From the NCBI GenBank assembly GCA_963810195.1, contig CAWEMO010000004.1, positions 275,177-339,176 on the forward strand: 64,000 bases of DNA, given 5' to 3'. This document shows, in pieces, positions 62,589 to 64,000 of this stretch. The notes under the pieces are model-generated. The model had not been told where the DNA came from and made no database searches. It worked only from the letters and a program-made list of their open reading frames with translations. The number at the start of each line of letters is the position of its first letter. Position 1 is the stretch's first letter. This DNA comes from Chersky-840 sp963810195. Lineage in GTDB: Bacteria; Actinomycetota; Acidimicrobiia; Acidimicrobiales; UBA8190. The translations under genes were made by a program, and so were the position numbers.

Positions 62589-63770
62589 CTAGCTCCTTCG
62601 TTGCGAGACGAACTGGCGATATGCCGTTTCGGCATGAACGGCGACCTGCTGTTCGCGCCGACGCTGTTCGGCCGACGCGTACACCCGGCCGCCGCCGCGC
62701 TTGCCACGGATACTTGGCGCTCCGGCAGTGAGCTCGGTCCGACGAAGCTTCTCGGCGGTGAGCGAAGGTCGGCCAAAGGCGTACTCCTCGTCCTTTGTGA
62801 GCATGTGCCAGAACAGCACGGCCAGTTTGCGAGCCACGGCGACGGTCGCCACGTTGGCTCCCCGGCGGGCTCTGATCCGCTCCGCGAAGGCGTGAAGAGG
62901 GCCCGGTGCACCCGCCACCACCCACGCGGACTCGACGAGTGCCCAGCGAGCGCCGGTGGATCCCTGCTTGGAGATGCTCCCGTGTCGTGCTGGGGAGAGC
63001 CCGGACTGGCGGACCGTGGGATCGAGGCCGAGGTAGCTCACGAGCTGGCTCGGGGTCTCGAACCGGGAGATGTCGCCTACAGCGGCCATGAATGCCACTG
63101 CAGTGATCAGGTTCACGCCCGGCACGGTGAGCAGGAGCCCGATGGACTGCTGTTCGAGTGCGCTCTGGGCGATGACCTGGTCCAGACGATGGAGCTCGTC
63201 GCCCAGAAACTGGAGTTGGCGGAGGCACGAGGACACGGTCTCTCGCTCGTCCTCGGGCAGCTCGACGGTGGCCAGCCATCGGAGTCCCTTGACCCCGAAG
63301 AGGTCAGAGGCTGGTGGCCGTTCGATCAGGTTCCGATGGAGCACGGCATGGACCTGGTTCTTGAGTCCGGTGCGTTCACGCACCAGCTGGGCACGACGCG
63401 ACATGCGACGTCGGGCGAGGCGCGTCGGCTCCTCGGCCAACCACACCTGCGGAAAGAAGCCCGTCCCGAGCAGCTGGGCCAGCGTCCGCGCGTCGAGCTG
63501 GTCCGTCTTGGCCCTGGCGGCCCCGATGCCCTTGGTGACCGCGGCGTTGGCGATGACGACCCGAGCGACGTGAGGCTCGATCAGTCGGGCGATGGCGAGG
63601 GCGTTGCCGGTCGCTTCCAGCCCGACCTGATCGGTCGGCTCGAGTGAGCGGGCAAACGCCACCAACGCGGCCTGTCGAGCCGGGACCCTTGGATGTCGAC
63701 TGACCTTCCCGTCCTCGAAGATCGCCACCTCGCAGAAGTCACGATGGACGTCGAGACCTATCGAGCGCAT
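62589..63770 (-). CDS. IS110-family transposase (DEDD, RuvC-like)
   Basis: ATG 63770, behind AGGAGA, gives 393 residues; an upstream extension to 63815 is unlikely. The RuvC-like N-domain has MRSIGLDVHRDFCEVAI (first Asp), Glu in GLEATGNAL and the paired Asp in AKTDQLDART. The C-terminal Tnp2 domain has LLLTVPGVNLITAVAFMA and FETPSQLVSYLGLDP, with a Ser-containing ISKQGSTGARWALVESAW, which carries the catalytic Ser. It moves its element by RNA-guided recombination. It looks complete and intact, so it may be active. Confidence 0.93.
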   Translation of the reverse strand: MRSIGLDVHRDFCEVAIFEDGKVSRHPRVPARQAALVAFARSLEPTDQVGLEATGNALAIARLIEPHVARVVIANAAVTKGIGAARAKTDQLDARTLAQLLGTGFFPQVWLAEEPTRLARRRMSRRAQLVRERTGLKNQVHAVLHRNLIERPPASDLFGVKGLRWLATVELPEDERETVSSCLRQLQFLGDELHRLDQVIAQSALEQQSIGLLLTVPGVNLITAVAFMAAVGDISRFETPSQLVSYLGLDPTVRQSGLSPARHGSISKQGSTGARWALVESAWVVAGAPGPLHAFAERIRARRGANVATVAVARKLAVLFWHMLTKDEEYAFGRPSLTAEKLRRTELTAGAPSIRGKRGGGRVYASAEQRRREQQVAVHAETAYRQFVSQRRS

Positions 63771-63950
63771 TCCATCTCCTCTCGTCATCGTGGGAGACAG
63801 GCGGGCGAACGACAACTACGGATACGTGCTCGCAGCACAACCGGGCCAGTCGCAGGGGCGGCCAACTACAACGGCGGGCTCGAAGCCCATAGTGACAAGT
63901 CACGGCCTGCCCTACCTGCGTTCTCCCGAGAACCCCGGACCCGGTAGGCA
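63771..63950 (-). ncRNA. IS110 left end, expected bridge-RNA region
   Basis: About 180 bp of non-coding DNA precede the IS110 transposase gene, while fewer than 25 bp follow it before the disrupted transposase. In the IS110 group, the 5' non-coding end encodes the bridge RNA that pairs with donor and target sites. I infer that role from position only; no secondary structure was computed, and the exact outer border is unknown. Confidence 0.35.
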
Positions 63951-64000
63951 CGAACGTACCGAACCGAGCACCGCGGCGCCCAGAGCCATTGTCATGGCCC

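Noticed and set aside
62569..63647. C-terminal 350 codons fused to the rve transposase
   Set aside because: This part is the antisense of the IS110 transposase gene, open by chance after the insertion.

Overview
The window is high-GC DNA from an actinobacterium. GTG and TTG starts, 1-4 bp stop/start overlaps, an LPXTG-type surface protein and a UbiA-DprE1-DprE2 set for decaprenyl-phosphoryl-arabinose all point to Actinomycetota. The gene mix (fused Liv ABC transporter genes, HpcH aldolase, DUF1214, sulfotransferase, a ferric-reductase-like/NuoF-like/ferredoxin locus) resembles Acidimicrobiia, but that placement is an impression, not a computed result. No rRNA, tRNA, CRISPR array or prophage was seen.

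Layout. 1-1.8 kb (minus): the 5' end of a GH38 alpha-mannosidase behind an NlpC/P60 peptidoglycan hydrolase. 2-8 kb (plus): a PfkB sugar kinase broken by a frameshift, HpcH aldolase, a 2-hydroxyacid dehydrogenase, then a DUF1214-SDR-sulfotransferase operon. 8-12.4 kb: small proteins, an Hsp20, an alpha/beta hydrolase and an ABC-2 exporter. 12.4-19.2 kb (minus): a methyltransferase, a large Kelch/propeller protein, an amidohydrolase and an acyltransferase-3/SGNH protein. 19.4-23.2 kb (plus): a small Cys-rich protein and the UbiA-DprE1-DprE2 operon. 23.2-29.9 kb: a redox locus (3-Cys ferredoxin, NuoF-like flavoprotein, ferric-reductase-like membrane protein, a small membrane protein, a phosphodiester glycosidase) transcribed divergently from an OmpR-type two-component pair, with repeats in the shared promoter region. 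31-39 kb: a secreted coiled-coil protein, a CaiB CoA-transferase, a VOC-CMD-HMG-CoA-lyase-like operon, a hydrolase, a beta-carbonic anhydrase and MsrA. 39.9-43.2 kb: an A/T-richer gene for a secreted GH16 enzyme with a duplicated unknown domain. 43.6-49.5 kb: a branched-chain amino-acid-type ABC system in which both permeases and both ATPases are fused. 49.6-57.8 kb (minus): a GNAT/FemAB-like transferase, a GGDEF-EAL protein split by two homopolymer frameshifts, and a wall-anchored lectin/Fn3 protein with four identical 273-bp repeats. 58-64 kb: transposase debris, a cold-shock protein with two small partners, a CsbD-like and a SnoaL-like protein, and nested insertion sequences (IS110 remnant, truncated rve transposase, complete IS110).

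Functional themes are envelope building and remodelling, extracytoplasmic polysaccharide turnover, a possible membrane NADH-to-haem electron path under two-component control, and acyl-CoA or aromatic catabolism. Three single-base losses in G/C runs or G/C-rich stretches (near 2820, 51415 and 52820) break otherwise intact genes and may be sequencing errors. Gene remnants (an Ig-like domain, a metallo-beta-lactamase tail, transposases) show that the right half is more plastic than the left.
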